Assembly: GCA_024691305.1 (NCBI GenBank)
Contig: JAILNS010000028.1
Location: 1 to 64,000, forward strand
DNA from: Lachnospiraceae bacterium
GTDB lineage: Bacteria; Bacillota; Clostridia; Lachnospirales; Lachnospiraceae
DNA: 64,000 bases
Direction of reading: 5' to 3'
The notes beneath the pieces were generated by a model, which saw only the letters and a program-made list of their open reading frames with translations, made no database searches and was not told the origin of the DNA. Shown one piece after another: positions 24,896 through 34,557 of this stretch (the first letter of the stretch is position 1; every line of letters starts with the position of its first letter). The translations under genes and the position numbers were made by a program.

Positions 24896-26473
24896 TCAAA
24901 AATTAAAGTACAGGAAAGTGCTGACTTCCGACAATGACAGTACACACCATATTCCGACAAGTCCGATACAGATCGCACCTGACACCCGTGGCCTGATCTT
25001 CCCGGATATCTCTGCCGCATTGGGAGCCGCAAATACTACAATGAGGGCACACAGGGTAAACAATATCATGACCAGATTATGTGCAAGCGGAAAGTTTACG
25101 TTGGGAAGACCCGAAAACTTAACTATATACCACAGTTCATCTATCCTGGCAAAGGCGTCTGCCAGTGCATAGTTTATACCGGTTGATGTTCCGGTGAACA
25201 TATTCTTTATAAGTGCCCATCCCTCGGTAATGCTTGATGCCCTGAAAAACACCCAGGCAAAACTCACATACAAAAATGTAGCTGTATGGGAAACGATACG
25301 GGACAGTCGTTGCAATAAATTATATTTCGATTTTATTTTTTGTCTATTTTCACCGTTTAATCCTGTAAGTTCTTTTATGTTCCCTGCTTCACTTCGCCTT
25401 TTTATCGTCCTTACAACCGCATAGGCCACACCGTGCAGCATCCCCCAGAAAACAAAATTCCATCCGGCGCCATGCCACAGCCCGCTCAAAAAATAAACTA
25501 TCAGGATATTTATTATGGTCCTGACTGTTCCTTTCCTGCTTCCACCCAGGGGAAAATACACATATTTGGTAAAGAAAGCCGTAAGTGTCTTATGCCATCT
25601 GTGCCAGAAATCGACTATATCAGATGCCTTATACGGAGAGTCGAAGTTAACCGGCAACTCAAACCCAAGCATTCCGGCAAGTCCCCTCGCCATGTCGCAA
25701 TATCCGCTAAAGTCAAAATATAACTGCATTGTATACCATATCATCACAAGAAAAGAATCAAGCCTCCCAAGTGTTGCTATAGATGAATATCCTATATCCA
25801 CGGCTCTTCCGAAAGCATCGGCTATGAGTACCTTCTTGGACAGTCCCAGAATAAACAGTGTCAGTCCTCTCCCTATCTTCTCCGCATCCGGTCTTCTCCC
25901 GCTTAGAGTCGCAAACTGGGGAAACATTTCCTTTTTGGTTACGATAGGGCCCGCTACCAGCTGTGGGAAAAAACTAACAAACAGAGCATAATCTATGAAC
26001 CGGTCGGATTTACCCGTTCCATTATCTTTGCATTCAATACAGACCTCTTCTTTGCATTCCTTATATACATCTGCAAGATACCCTATCTGCTGGAAGGTAA
26101 AAAAACTGATTCCTAGAGGGAGCAATATGTTCTTTAGAGGTATCTGTGTGCCTAATACAAAGTTCAGATTGGAGATCATAAAGTCCAGATATTTAAAGAA
26201 TCCCAAAAGAGACAGGTTAAAGATCACTCCAACAGTCAAAGGCGCCTTAGTGTTTGGGTGTTTCCTTATAACCCGCGTCAAAGCATAATTTGATACTATG
26301 GAAATTATCATAATAAGAAGGTATGACGGTGAAAAATAGCCATAAAACCATAGCGAGAATCCTATCAGCCATGCTTTTGCGATATCCGGTTTTTCCCACA
26401 TGGTAAGTGCATAAAACCCGGTTATGCACAACGGGAAAAATAAAAATATGAAAATGTATGAATTAAATAACAT
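24896..26473 (-). CDS. MBOAT-family O-acyltransferase (AlgI/DltB-like)
   Basis: The 525-residue polytopic membrane protein has about 10-12 helices. The family's conserved cores are present: FWHRWHKTLTAFFTKYVYFPLGGSRKG and SGLWHGAGWNFVFWG, the latter with the invariant His. Such proteins move acyl groups across the membrane for O-acetylation or D-alanylation of polysaccharides. The start is preceded by the small membrane protein gene with a 3-bp gap and the SGNH partner follows at once. The acyl donor and acceptor cannot be deduced from sequence. Confidence 0.94.
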   Translation of the reverse strand: MLFNSYIFIFLFFPLCITGFYALTMWEKPDIAKAWLIGFSLWFYGYFSPSYLLIMIISIVSNYALTRVIRKHPNTKAPLTVGVIFNLSLLGFFKYLDFMISNLNFVLGTQIPLKNILLPLGISFFTFQQIGYLADVYKECKEEVCIECKDNGTGKSDRFIDYALFVSFFPQLVAGPIVTKKEMFPQFATLSGRRPDAEKIGRGLTLFILGLSKKVLIADAFGRAVDIGYSSIATLGRLDSFLVMIWYTMQLYFDFSGYCDMARGLAGMLGFELPVNFDSPYKASDIVDFWHRWHKTLTAFFTKYVYFPLGGSRKGTVRTIINILIVYFLSGLWHGAGWNFVFWGMLHGVAYAVVRTIKRRSEAGNIKELTGLNGENRQKIKSKYNLLQRLSRIVSHTATFLYVSFAWVFFRASSITEGWALIKNMFTGTSTGINYALADAFARIDELWYIVKFSGLPNVNFPLAHNLVMILFTLCALIVVFAAPNAAEISGKIRPRVSGAICIGLVGIWCVLSLSEVSTFLYFNF

Positions 26474-26476
26474 AGG

Positions 26477-27295
26477 CTATTCCATGTAGAGAGTATCTTT
26501 TAAGACCTCTTTTATATATTCGGAAGCGACGGTATCTTTATATAGTATATAATCACCGCTTCTCGCTATCTCTGTAAGACCATGTTCGGCAGGATCCGAA
26601 TCCATATTACGGTCTTTGGGTACAACAAAGTATGTGACTACTCCAATCCCCCGCTCCGGAGCTCTGGTAAGTTCAAGAACCTCATCCCATTCAAGGACCT
26701 CGGCCGTCTCATACGCATCATAATACTCATTTTCATACCCCCATACCGGTTCTACAGCTTCCCTGCCATATATCAGACATATACTTGAATCATATTGTCT
26801 GGTATAAAAGACCATTTCAAGGGGCACACAGGCATATACTTCCACTCCCTCTATGTCCTGGTCCATCTCATCGACAAGATCACAGACATATTGCGGGATA
26901 TGATAAGCATTTTCCGCTTTTACGGATTCTACTGCGGAATAGGTAAATTTTCCGCACAGTATGATCACCGCACATATAACAAGCGCACCGATCCTCCTGT
27001 GTCTGTATATCACGCTGCAGGATGCAAATGCTACCGTAACTGCCATCGGAAGCATCCACAGATTCCTGTAATATGTGCCCACTGCATCTATACCCAATAC
27101 ATATATACGGTAATATACGGGACTAATGTAGATAAGCAGGATGCATAAAGGAACATAGCAGACCAGATATCTGTTTCTTTTGTTTTTTTCAACGATAAGA
27201 AGATAAATGAGCGCAGCGATATAGAGCACGAGCAGAAAACCCGAGCCTCTGTATTGCCATAATTCTCTAAAAACATCCTTGATATTATCTACCAT
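26477..27295 (-). CDS. Small polytopic membrane protein of the glycan cluster
   Basis: The 272-residue protein has four to five transmembrane helices in its first half (about 17-35, 44-60, 80-97, 103-120) and a soluble C-terminal half, presumably outside the cell. I do not recognise a family. It follows the DUF6077-like gene and might represent a separated C-terminal half of that protein, because GT-C-type enzymes usually combine a membrane half with such a soluble end; this is speculative. The gap between the two genes carries a 10-bp x3 tandem repeat. Confidence 0.7.
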   Translation of the reverse strand: MVDNIKDVFRELWQYRGSGFLLVLYIAALIYLLIVEKNKRNRYLVCYVPLCILLIYISPVYYRIYVLGIDAVGTYYRNLWMLPMAVTVAFASCSVIYRHRRIGALVICAVIILCGKFTYSAVESVKAENAYHIPQYVCDLVDEMDQDIEGVEVYACVPLEMVFYTRQYDSSICLIYGREAVEPVWGYENEYYDAYETAEVLEWDEVLELTRAPERGIGVVTYFVVPKDRNMDSDPAEHGLTEIARSGDYILYKDTVASEYIKEVLKDTLYME

Positions 27296-27325
27296 GATCT
27301 ACCTATATCTATCTTTATATACTGT

Positions 27326-27358
27326 TATCTGTCTTTATCTGTCTTTATCTGTCTTTAT
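27326..27358 (-). repeat. 10-bp x3 tandem repeat at the stop of the DUF6077-like gene
   Basis: On the minus strand ATAAAGACAG is repeated three times in tandem. The TAA stop of the upstream gene lies inside the first unit. Confidence 0.95.
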
Positions 27359-28449
27359 AAGCTTCTCCAGCCAAAATACATATAATATAAATACAAAAGC
27401 ATGTATAGCACGCCCGGCAGACAGCACAGACACGCATTGACAACTATCTTTACTTTGCGTTTAAGTATCGCAAGCACGACTCCACCCGAGCCTATCATCA
27501 CACAAGCGAAGATAACGGCAAGTGAACTGAACACGCCTGCAGCTGCATTGGTCAGTGCAAGAAGTATCCATACAGGCGTAGTTTTATTCGAATCCGAATA
27601 ATAAGTATCCGCCACAAGGAAAAGCCCGAGGATCGTGATCGGTATCAGTATATTTGCAGCTACCGCCTTTCCTTGCCAGGTCCTTGCGATCAAAAAAGCT
27701 TCCGGAGTGTACATGGAGACCCTGCCAAACATTATGAAGATCTCGATGAAGATCACAAAATATCCGAGCATTTCTTTTTTGTCTTTAAGAAGCAAAGCGC
27801 CTGTCTTGGCGTAAATGATAACCGCAAAAGGGATAAACACAAGCGGAAGGATACTGTGACAAAGAATCGTCGTATGAACCTTGCAAACGGTCCCGACATA
27901 AGATATCCACATTGTAAACACAGCAAGTGCATGTCTCATATCTATGGCTGTAGCTTTGCCTGTGTAAGGATCTGAAGCATACATTGAGCCCTTCTGCTGT
28001 GCTATGAGAGACTGTGTAACATAGTAGGCATCATCTCCGTCAAATATGACCCTGGTAGAGACAAGCACGAGCATCACCGCAAGAAGGACAAAAGCGATAC
28101 TCCAGACTATAAGCTGCTCCCTGTTCTTAATAACACCCAAAACCGTCTTATTTACATCGGTACGGATCTGTGGGAGGAATCCTTTTTTATTCGCCAGGAA
28201 AAGACCTGACAGTGACAAAAAGATAATGATCGGGGTGTATATCCATAGCACATATTTAAAATTCCCGTAGTCCGTAAGAAGAAGTATCGGAACGGTCACG
28301 AGTTCAAAGCTTACCATCATCAAGAGATAACCGTAAATCAGGCAAAGTACGAGTGACCTTTGTCTGATACCGCTGACCACGTTCATACCCATACATACCG
28401 GTATGACGGCCAATATTAAGATACACATGATAATCTGATAAATGATCAT
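27355..28449 (-). CDS. Multi-spanning membrane protein with GT-C-like acidic loop (possible DUF6077)
   Basis: The 364-residue protein has about nine transmembrane helices. The first large loop after helix four reads VIFDGDDAYYVTQSL, an acidic DxDD patch of the kind that coordinates metal in GT-C lipid-sugar glycosyltransferases. I recall related Lachnospiraceae proteins as DUF6077 but cannot confirm it. Its ATG overlaps the stop of the DUF6020-like gene (ATGA), so the two are co-translated. The protein ends abruptly after a helix (YLYYMYFGWRSL), shorter than I would expect for a complete GT-C enzyme. The next gene may hold the missing part. Confidence 0.72.
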   Translation of the reverse strand: MIIYQIIMCILILAVIPVCMGMNVVSGIRQRSLVLCLIYGYLLMMVSFELVTVPILLLTDYGNFKYVLWIYTPIIIFLSLSGLFLANKKGFLPQIRTDVNKTVLGVIKNREQLIVWSIAFVLLAVMLVLVSTRVIFDGDDAYYVTQSLIAQQKGSMYASDPYTGKATAIDMRHALAVFTMWISYVGTVCKVHTTILCHSILPLVFIPFAVIIYAKTGALLLKDKKEMLGYFVIFIEIFIMFGRVSMYTPEAFLIARTWQGKAVAANILIPITILGLFLVADTYYSDSNKTTPVWILLALTNAAAGVFSSLAVIFACVMIGSGGVVLAILKRKVKIVVNACLCCLPGVLYMLLYLYYMYFGWRSL

Positions 28450-30113
28450 TTTCTTAAGTAACCGTTCCTAAAAAAACCTGTGTTCATTACAGGAAGGATG
28501 ATAAGAAGCATAAAAGGATACATATAACGTATCAGTATTGCAGGACCCATAAGTACGGTAAGATATACAGCAATGGGAAGCACCATAACAAGGATCCCTC
28601 TTCGCTCCTTAATAACACTCATATAATGCAGATACAAAACAAGTATCCATATATACAGGGCCGGTGCAAACAAAAATCTTATTACAGGGATTTTTTCAAA
28701 AGCATTGTCGCTGACTATCCTTTCGATCATCCCGCGCAGTCCCGGAAGATATGAACGAGGCTGCACCTCAAAACCGTAGGGCATGGGCCGTACATCGGTC
28801 GATAGATATCCAAATCCCGACGCTGTCCCCGTGCCGTATATCCTGTTTGCGGAAACATCCGCTATATACCAGGCTCCTTCCGTGGTATAAAGCCAGGCAT
28901 CCAGATACTGTCCCGGAAATCTGATACCAAGTTTAAGCCACGTTGACACAAAAAGCCGCGGTTCTTTCATATAGACTTTCTTCTTGACCGGGTCGGCAAG
29001 ATGCGGATCATACCTGTCATTTACGGATCCGTCCAGTATCTTCTCGAGATCAGCCCTAAGCTCCGGGGATAGTTTGTCACTGCACTGTATATCTACGCGT
29101 GCCATTTGCTGTATCGGTATGGAAAGTGCTTCTCTGGGACTCCCCGAGTCTGCATTCAGCATGAGTTTCAGGCCTGTATTTATGAAGCATCCGGCTATAC
29201 AGCCGAGCACCAATGCTATAACAAGAGGCTTGATAAAATCCCTGTTCTTTATATATTTAGTGATAAACATTAGCCATATAACTGCCACGGAAAGTATAAG
29301 CGCATACAACGCATTGTTTCTTAAGCATATCATAAGCGCCGCAAATACCGCTATTCGTATATGATCACTCTTAGAGCATGAATGCACCGTCCTGTTTATA
29401 AAGAGGATGCATACCACAAGCATTGCGGAAAAAAGAACATCTTTGGTTGTCGATATCGAAAGTATCGAACTGACCGGAAGCAGGACAAGTGTTACTCCGT
29501 ATATACACAGCCAGAGTGTCCTTGTACCCATTCTGTGAGCTTCAGCGATAACCCACCCCAGGGTCACAGCCATTATTGCCATCTGAACAAAGGCATACAG
29601 TGCCATCCCGGCATTTATTCCGCCAAAATCCCACATAAGCTTCATACATCCTCCCATAAGAAGGGTGTGCAAAAGCGGATGATGTGTGGAATATACTCCG
29701 GAGATCACCTGTCCCAGCTGCGTTTCCGCATCATATGCAAATACCGCGGGGAAATACGCAAGCCACACGGGAAGCCAGATCATAAAGAGTCCCACCGAAG
29801 AAATGATCCAGACAGAAGGCTTTACCTTATCGGGAACAGATTCTGCGGTGTCTTTGGAATGCTCGCTTTCATGATCGTAAACCCTCATCCAAAAGAGCAT
29901 CAAAACAGAAGAAACGATCACTCCCAAAACAAGGCTTAAAATGATACTCTGTATAAGCCACCCTGAAACATTTCCGTAATGATCGAGCCTGTATCCCAAG
30001 ACAAAGCTTAAACACAAGCAAAATCCGAACCCCTCCGATAGCAGAAAGGTTCGGATAAATTCTTTTTGCTCCCTATCAATCCAGTTCTTCAGCTTGTTCA
30101 GAACTCTCTTCAT
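28446..30113 (-). CDS. Large multi-spanning membrane protein, GT-C-like (possible DUF6020)
   Basis: The 555-residue protein has roughly twelve helices. After the first helices a conserved loop reads [17 protein letters not shown] followed by [11 protein letters not shown], which resembles the acidic first-loop motif of GT-C glycosyltransferases. I recall it as DUF6020. I chose the ATG at 30113 because GGAG lies four bases upstream and the protein then begins with a basic helix before the first membrane segment. The longer frame from 30251 would run deep inside the previous gene. It overlaps the FAD oxidoreductase end by 38 bp. It is likely a glycosyltransferase using a lipid-phosphate sugar; not proven. 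Confidence 0.78.
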   Translation of the reverse strand: MKRVLNKLKNWIDREQKEFIRTFLLSEGFGFCLCLSFVLGYRLDHYGNVSGWLIQSIILSLVLGVIVSSVLMLFWMRVYDHESEHSKDTAESVPDKVKPSVWIISSVGLFMIWLPVWLAYFPAVFAYDAETQLGQVISGVYSTHHPLLHTLLMGGCMKLMWDFGGINAGMALYAFVQMAIMAVTLGWVIAEAHRMGTRTLWLCIYGVTLVLLPVSSILSISTTKDVLFSAMLVVCILFINRTVHSCSKSDHIRIAVFAALMICLRNNALYALILSVAVIWLMFITKYIKNRDFIKPLVIALVLGCIAGCFINTGLKLMLNADSGSPREALSIPIQQMARVDIQCSDKLSPELRADLEKILDGSVNDRYDPHLADPVKKKVYMKEPRLFVSTWLKLGIRFPGQYLDAWLYTTEGAWYIADVSANRIYGTGTASGFGYLSTDVRPMPYGFEVQPRSYLPGLRGMIERIVSDNAFEKIPVIRFLFAPALYIWILVLYLHYMSVIKERRGILVMVLPIAVYLTVLMGPAILIRYMYPFMLLIILPVMNTGFFRNGYLRK

Positions 30114-31650
30114 GATACTCCTCTTCAGTATTGACGCTCCAAACATTGTCCTTGGATTTAGCGCCGGAGAGAATATTCTTGACAGCCTCAAAAGAGGTAC
30201 ACATACTGTGGTCGATATTGTTATATCTGTGCTGTCCGTTTCGTCCAACACAATACAGATTATCTATTCCCTTAAGATAATCAACAAGTTCATCTATGCG
30301 GTCATAGGTATCGAAATATGCGGGATATGCTTTTTTGACACGCTCAACATGTGTATCTATGACCTGATCGGGTGAATCGATAAGACCTATGGCAACCATC
30401 TCCTTAACTGCAAACTCAGAGAACTTATCATCTGCCATTGTCCAGTATTCATCACCTTCATTTACGAAATACTCAAGTCCTACCCACACGGTATTCTCGA
30501 TATCCTTGATCATATAAGGCGACCAGTTGTTGTATATCTGGAACCTTCCGAGTTTAACCTTGCGTTCCTGAACATATACCCAGCAGTCCGGTACGATATT
30601 TGATATGGTCTTGATGTTTGTATTGTTTACGAGATTAAGTTTGGGCACAAGAACACCCAGGGTCATATAATCTCTGTACGGAAGTCCGGCAGCTATCTCA
30701 GAAGGAGCTGCAGGGACATCGTTCATGCCGCCTACGAGATCTTTAAGAGGCATTGAGGAAATGATTATGTCTCCGTCAAGTTCATGCTCTGCTCCGTCAG
30801 CAACATATGTAAGTCCGGTCATATGGTTATCGGAATTCTTATGTACTCTGGTAACCTGGGAATTCATAAGAATGGTACCGCCAAGCTTTCTGACCTCATC
30901 GGCAGTTACGTCCCAGAGTTGTCCGGGACCGAGTTTAGGATACTTAAACTCTTCGATGAGAGACGTATTGACCTTACGGTTTTTGACTTTAAATACCCTC
31001 CCAAGATAATCCTTGATGATCCCAAATATGGAAAGGCCCTTGGTACGCTGTTTTCCCCATGAAGCATCTATCTCGCTGGGATGTCTGCCCCAGAGGTTCT
31101 CGGTGTAGTATTCAAAGAACATTCCGTAGAGTTTCTTACCGAAATTATTTATATACAGATTTTCAAGATTATCTTCGGGTCTTTTGTGGAAAACCGAAGC
31201 CATATACGAAAATCCCACCTTCATCGTGGTAAGGAATCCAAAATTCTTAAAAGTTTCAGGTTTTAAAGATATCGGATAATCATAAAACTTCGAGTCAAAA
31301 AGGATACGTGATACTCTGTGTCTCGTAAGCATTACACGGTCTGTCTTTTCCGGGTCCGGACCGCCTTCTTTTACGGGCATGGGGCGGTTAAGCTTGATGT
31401 CATCCCATGTAGGTGCGCCCTGCTGGGGAAGCATATTGTCCCACCATGCATTGACCTCAGGTATCTTGGAGAAAAAGCGGTGTCCGCCCATATCCATACG
31501 GTTTCCTTTATATTCGACCGTTTTGGATATTCCTCCGAACGAAGAAGACTCTTCAAGGACAGTAACTTCATATCCTTTATCCGCCTTCAGCAATTCATAT
31601 GCAGCTGTAAGTCCGGCAGGACCGGCACCGATGATCAGCACTTTGCTCAT
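30076..31650 (-). CDS. FAD-dependent oxidoreductase, amine-oxidase/UDP-galactopyranose-mutase-like
   Basis: An N-terminal Rossmann FAD site ([18 protein letters not shown], about 4-21) is followed by [16 protein letters not shown] and [11 protein letters not shown]. The C-terminal [22 protein letters not shown] completes the flavin-binding fold. The overall plan matches NAD(P)-binding flavoproteins found in polysaccharide clusters and distantly UDP-galactopyranose mutase. The substrate may be a UDP-sugar or a lipid-linked sugar. The C-terminal 30 residues are Glu-rich and overlap the next gene. It sits second in the operon after the radical SAM gene. Confidence 0.85.
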   Translation of the reverse strand: MSKVLIIGAGPAGLTAAYELLKADKGYEVTVLEESSSFGGISKTVEYKGNRMDMGGHRFFSKIPEVNAWWDNMLPQQGAPTWDDIKLNRPMPVKEGGPDPEKTDRVMLTRHRVSRILFDSKFYDYPISLKPETFKNFGFLTTMKVGFSYMASVFHKRPEDNLENLYINNFGKKLYGMFFEYYTENLWGRHPSEIDASWGKQRTKGLSIFGIIKDYLGRVFKVKNRKVNTSLIEEFKYPKLGPGQLWDVTADEVRKLGGTILMNSQVTRVHKNSDNHMTGLTYVADGAEHELDGDIIISSMPLKDLVGGMNDVPAAPSEIAAGLPYRDYMTLGVLVPKLNLVNNTNIKTISNIVPDCWVYVQERKVKLGRFQIYNNWSPYMIKDIENTVWVGLEYFVNEGDEYWTMADDKFSEFAVKEMVAIGLIDSPDQVIDTHVERVKKAYPAYFDTYDRIDELVDYLKGIDNLYCVGRNGQHRYNNIDHSMCTSFEAVKNILSGAKSKDNVWSVNTEEEYHEESSEQAEELD

Positions 31651-31683
31651 ATCAGGATCATTCCTCCTTGCTGAAACTTTATA

Positions 31684-32664
31684 TTATCTCTGACTGAGAG
31701 ACTGTTTTGCCCCATGAAGCGTTGTTGAATGATTAAGTTCATCCTGGACCGCTACCATTCTAAGACCGGCATCTATGAAATCGCAGTGCTTGCAGAACGG
31801 ATAATTCTGTCTTCCGTCTCTGATATCCTCACGAAGTTTTCTGTATTTCTCCGAATTCCAGCCTTCCTTAACACCAACTTCATTTAAGTCTGCAAGATTG
31901 GTCACTTCAAAATTATCACAGCAGCAGATTCCCATTTTGCCGTTAGGCATGATCCACATATCCGTATAAGGCATCAGACATGTCTCGGTTATAACCTTCT
32001 CGGTTGCCTGCTTGTTCGGTGCGGAACCCGCACGGTTTGTAAGAACTTCCTGCAGATATCTCATCTGTATGAGTATCTCAACATCATCGAATTCTTCGGG
32101 ATGAGCCTTAACATACTCATAAATCTCCTGAATGTTGTCATGAAGTTTCATGTCCATACAGTAGTTGTTTATGATGAGCTGGTTAACGTATTTTTTTACT
32201 TCCTTAACGGTCTCAAGCTTTAAGATAAGACCGTTAGTGGACATGAATATAAATGCATCGGGAAGTTTCTCCCTTGCATATTTATGAAATTCCACGATAC
32301 GTGTATCAAGAAGCGGCTCATTATTACCGTACAGGGTAAGATGTCCTTTGTATCCCCAATCGGCAAGCTGGTCAATTATCGAATAATAGAGCTGGTCATC
32401 GATCTTCATGAAAGGACGTTTCTCTGCATAGATATTTGCCGTACAGAACGCACATGTGGAGTTACATCTGTTGATCGTCTCAATATTTACGACCAGCGGC
32501 TTCGGCGGTTCCTCACTGCCCAAAAAATAATCTATATACTGTTTCTGGAGCTTACGTCTGCGTGCGAACTGCAGTTTAAGATAAGTATTGGAAGACAGCT
32601 GGGGAAAATACTTACGAGCATTCCATCCGAGTCTCCCCATAAAATTATGAATTTTTATAGACAT
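31684..32664 (-). CDS. Radical SAM protein with SPASM-like C-terminal cysteines
   Basis: The radical SAM [4Fe-4S] motif is CNSTCAFC (Cys 67, 71 and 74). The SAM-binding strand (LTLYGNNEPLLD) and a later cysteine group (TCLMPYTDMWI, GICCCDNF, FCKHCDF) resemble a SPASM/twitch auxiliary cluster. Proteins of this class modify sugars, lipids or peptides through a 5'-deoxyadenosyl radical. As first gene of the cluster, behind a promoter with a perfect TATAAT, it may alter the glycan precursor. The substrate is unknown. The N-terminal 50 residues are basic. Confidence 0.88.
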   Translation of the reverse strand: MSIKIHNFMGRLGWNARKYFPQLSSNTYLKLQFARRRKLQKQYIDYFLGSEEPPKPLVVNIETINRCNSTCAFCTANIYAEKRPFMKIDDQLYYSIIDQLADWGYKGHLTLYGNNEPLLDTRIVEFHKYAREKLPDAFIFMSTNGLILKLETVKEVKKYVNQLIINNYCMDMKLHDNIQEIYEYVKAHPEEFDDVEILIQMRYLQEVLTNRAGSAPNKQATEKVITETCLMPYTDMWIMPNGKMGICCCDNFEVTNLADLNEVGVKEGWNSEKYRKLREDIRDGRQNYPFCKHCDFIDAGLRMVAVQDELNHSTTLHGAKQSLSQR

Positions 32665-32709
32665 TTCGTTCGTTACCTCTTATGAATTATTAAGTTAAAC
32701 TATCGTAAT

Positions 32710-32738
32710 ATTATATCGCATTATCGGATAACATACAA
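32710..32738 (-). promoter_or_regulatory. Probable promoter of the glycan operon
   Basis: Minus-strand TATAAT (32710-32715) is perfect and lies 17 bp from a weak -35 (TTGTAT, 32733-32738), about 46 bp upstream of the radical SAM gene. Confidence 0.6.
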
Positions 32739-33812
32739 GGAAAGCGCCCTGGTGAGTGTCCGGCACAGGACTACCCATACCATACTTGCCAAATACATTA
32801 TAGCAATTGCCGCGGTACATGTCCCCACAAAAGCTCCAAACCCTATTTCGGAAGCCGCATAAAGGTCAAACCTTCCCCATAATCCAACAAACATAACAGG
32901 CATGGTATGCCAAAGAAATACTCCTAAAGATCCTCCGCCAAGTATAGATATTGCTTTGCCGATGATCCCGTCGCTTATACTGATCCTGGTAAAAGCAAGA
33001 GTAAATACCGCTGCTTCAAAAACAATCATCAGCGAAGAATAATACCATATGGATTCCGCAAAATGGCTTAATGCGGCGGTAAGGGAGACGGTAAGCAAAA
33101 ACAGTATCATATAAAAAGAAAACTTGAATCTGTCCAGATATGAGTTCCATTTTCTGAGCATATATCCGACCACATAACAGGTAAGAAATACACAGATGTT
33201 AAACCCCATGCTGTCCCCGTGCCACGTGACAGTGGAAAGTCCGCTCACATCAGCCCCCATATTCTCTGCCACAAAAGTCACGAACATCGGAACCGCACAA
33301 AACAGCAGAAGCAATACTCCTGTCAGGACCTTGATCCCTCTGTCATCCATACCTGCAAGCAGCCTGTCTATGAAAGGGCTTAAAAGCAGTATGGTAACAA
33401 AAAGTCCCACATACCAGTTATTGGGGATAATATATCCTATAAGAGTACGCAGACTAAACTCACCGGGGGTAACAAATATCAGATAACATATATAGCCTGT
33501 GACCCTGTAAAAAGAGCATGTAAGAAGAAGCCATATTGCCTTACGGTACGGAAGCTTGATTCCGGTCTTGGGATCCTGCCCAGATTCGGCTTTTTTTGCC
33601 GCAAAATATCCGCTCAATATAAGAAATGCATCCACCGAGCACATTGCGATCGATTCAGCCACACGGATCAGTATCTCATATGCGGTCCCTTTAGGAATAA
33701 AATTCAAAGCTCCGCCCATATCCCTATTATTATAATGTGTAATGACCACAAATACCGTAAGGATAAGGCGTTCAAGGTCCATATTATGTTCTCTTATAGG
33801 TCTGTCAGTCAT
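32721..33812 (-). CDS. Acyltransferase 3 family membrane protein
   Basis: The 363-residue protein has about ten transmembrane helices. It shows the acyltransferase 3 opening RLILTVFVVITHYNNRD (with the conserved His), DAFLILSGYFAAKK and a late GVFLWHTMPV. The family O-acetylates sugars of surface glycans or modifies peptidoglycan. The start ATG overlaps the truA end by 8 bp. It lies just upstream of the glycan operon and ends within that operon's promoter region, so a functional link to the glycan locus is likely but unproven. Confidence 0.88.
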   Translation of the reverse strand: MTDRPIREHNMDLERLILTVFVVITHYNNRDMGGALNFIPKGTAYEILIRVAESIAMCSVDAFLILSGYFAAKKAESGQDPKTGIKLPYRKAIWLLLTCSFYRVTGYICYLIFVTPGEFSLRTLIGYIIPNNWYVGLFVTILLLSPFIDRLLAGMDDRGIKVLTGVLLLLFCAVPMFVTFVAENMGADVSGLSTVTWHGDSMGFNICVFLTCYVVGYMLRKWNSYLDRFKFSFYMILFLLTVSLTAALSHFAESIWYYSSLMIVFEAAVFTLAFTRISISDGIIGKAISILGGGSLGVFLWHTMPVMFVGLWGRFDLYAASEIGFGAFVGTCTAAIAIMYLASMVWVVLCRTLTRALSLYVIR

Positions 33813-34551
33813 AGTCTACCTGCATGAGACACAGCCCTTTAGCCGGTGCTGTAAATCCGGCAAGAGATCTGTCGCATTTTTCTATAAGTTCAGGGATCGA
33901 CTCCGGATCTCTCTTACCCATTCCGACTTCAAGAAGCGTTCCGGTCATTATCCTGACCATATGCTGTAAGAACCCCGTCCCGTGATATGTCATGTTGATA
34001 TATCCGCCACGCTCCGATATATCGATGGAATCCACCACTCTGACAGTTGATTTCTTCATGCGTTTATTGTCGCAAAAAGAAGCATAATCGTGCTTGCCCA
34101 TAAGGTAAGATGCCGCCTGTCTCATGGCTTCGATATCCGGATGTTCGGATAAAGTAAGAACAAATCTCCTGTTAAACACGGGTTTACCGGGTCCAAAATA
34201 ACATGTATAACAATAGGTTTTGCCTACCGCATTATATCTGGAATGAAACCTTTCGGAAGCTATGCGCGTCTCAAGCACACATATATCTTCAGGAAGATGT
34301 TCATTCATGTATGAGGTGATCTCTTCGGGAGTAAGGTCTGTTTCAAATCTGGCATTACAGACCATTCCTTTGGCGTGAACCCCCGCATCGGTACGTCCCG
34401 CACCAAGTACTTCTACCTCGGTTCCGGTCAGTTTCGCCAGATGATATTCCATTTTTCCCTGTATCGTATCATCTATACCGGGCTGATGTTCCCAGCCCTT
34501 GTATCTGGTACCGTCATAGCACAGGATGAATTTATAGTTTAATATACTCAT
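33805..34551 (-). CDS. truA: tRNA pseudouridine(38-40) synthase
   Basis: TruA converts uridines 38-40 in the tRNA anticodon arm to pseudouridine. The catalytic Asp is in GAGRTDAGVHAKGMV (residue 55). The opening FILCYDGTRYKGWEHQP and the C-terminal FLQHMVRIMTGTLLEVGMG are family marks. The 248-residue length is normal. It is packed between an esterase gene (6 bp) and the acyltransferase (8-bp overlap), which suggests co-transcription. Confidence 0.96.
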   Translation of the reverse strand: MSILNYKFILCYDGTRYKGWEHQPGIDDTIQGKMEYHLAKLTGTEVEVLGAGRTDAGVHAKGMVCNARFETDLTPEEITSYMNEHLPEDICVLETRIASERFHSRYNAVGKTYCYTCYFGPGKPVFNRRFVLTLSEHPDIEAMRQAASYLMGKHDYASFCDNKRMKKSTVRVVDSIDISERGGYINMTYHGTGFLQHMVRIMTGTLLEVGMGKRDPESIPELIEKCDRSLAGFTAPAKGLCLMQVDYD

Positions 34552-34557
34552 AACCGA

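Noticed and set aside
28446-30251. Longer N-terminus for the DUF6020-like protein
   Set aside because: The extra 46 codons lie inside the previous gene and lack a ribosome site, whereas the ATG at 30113 has GGAG.
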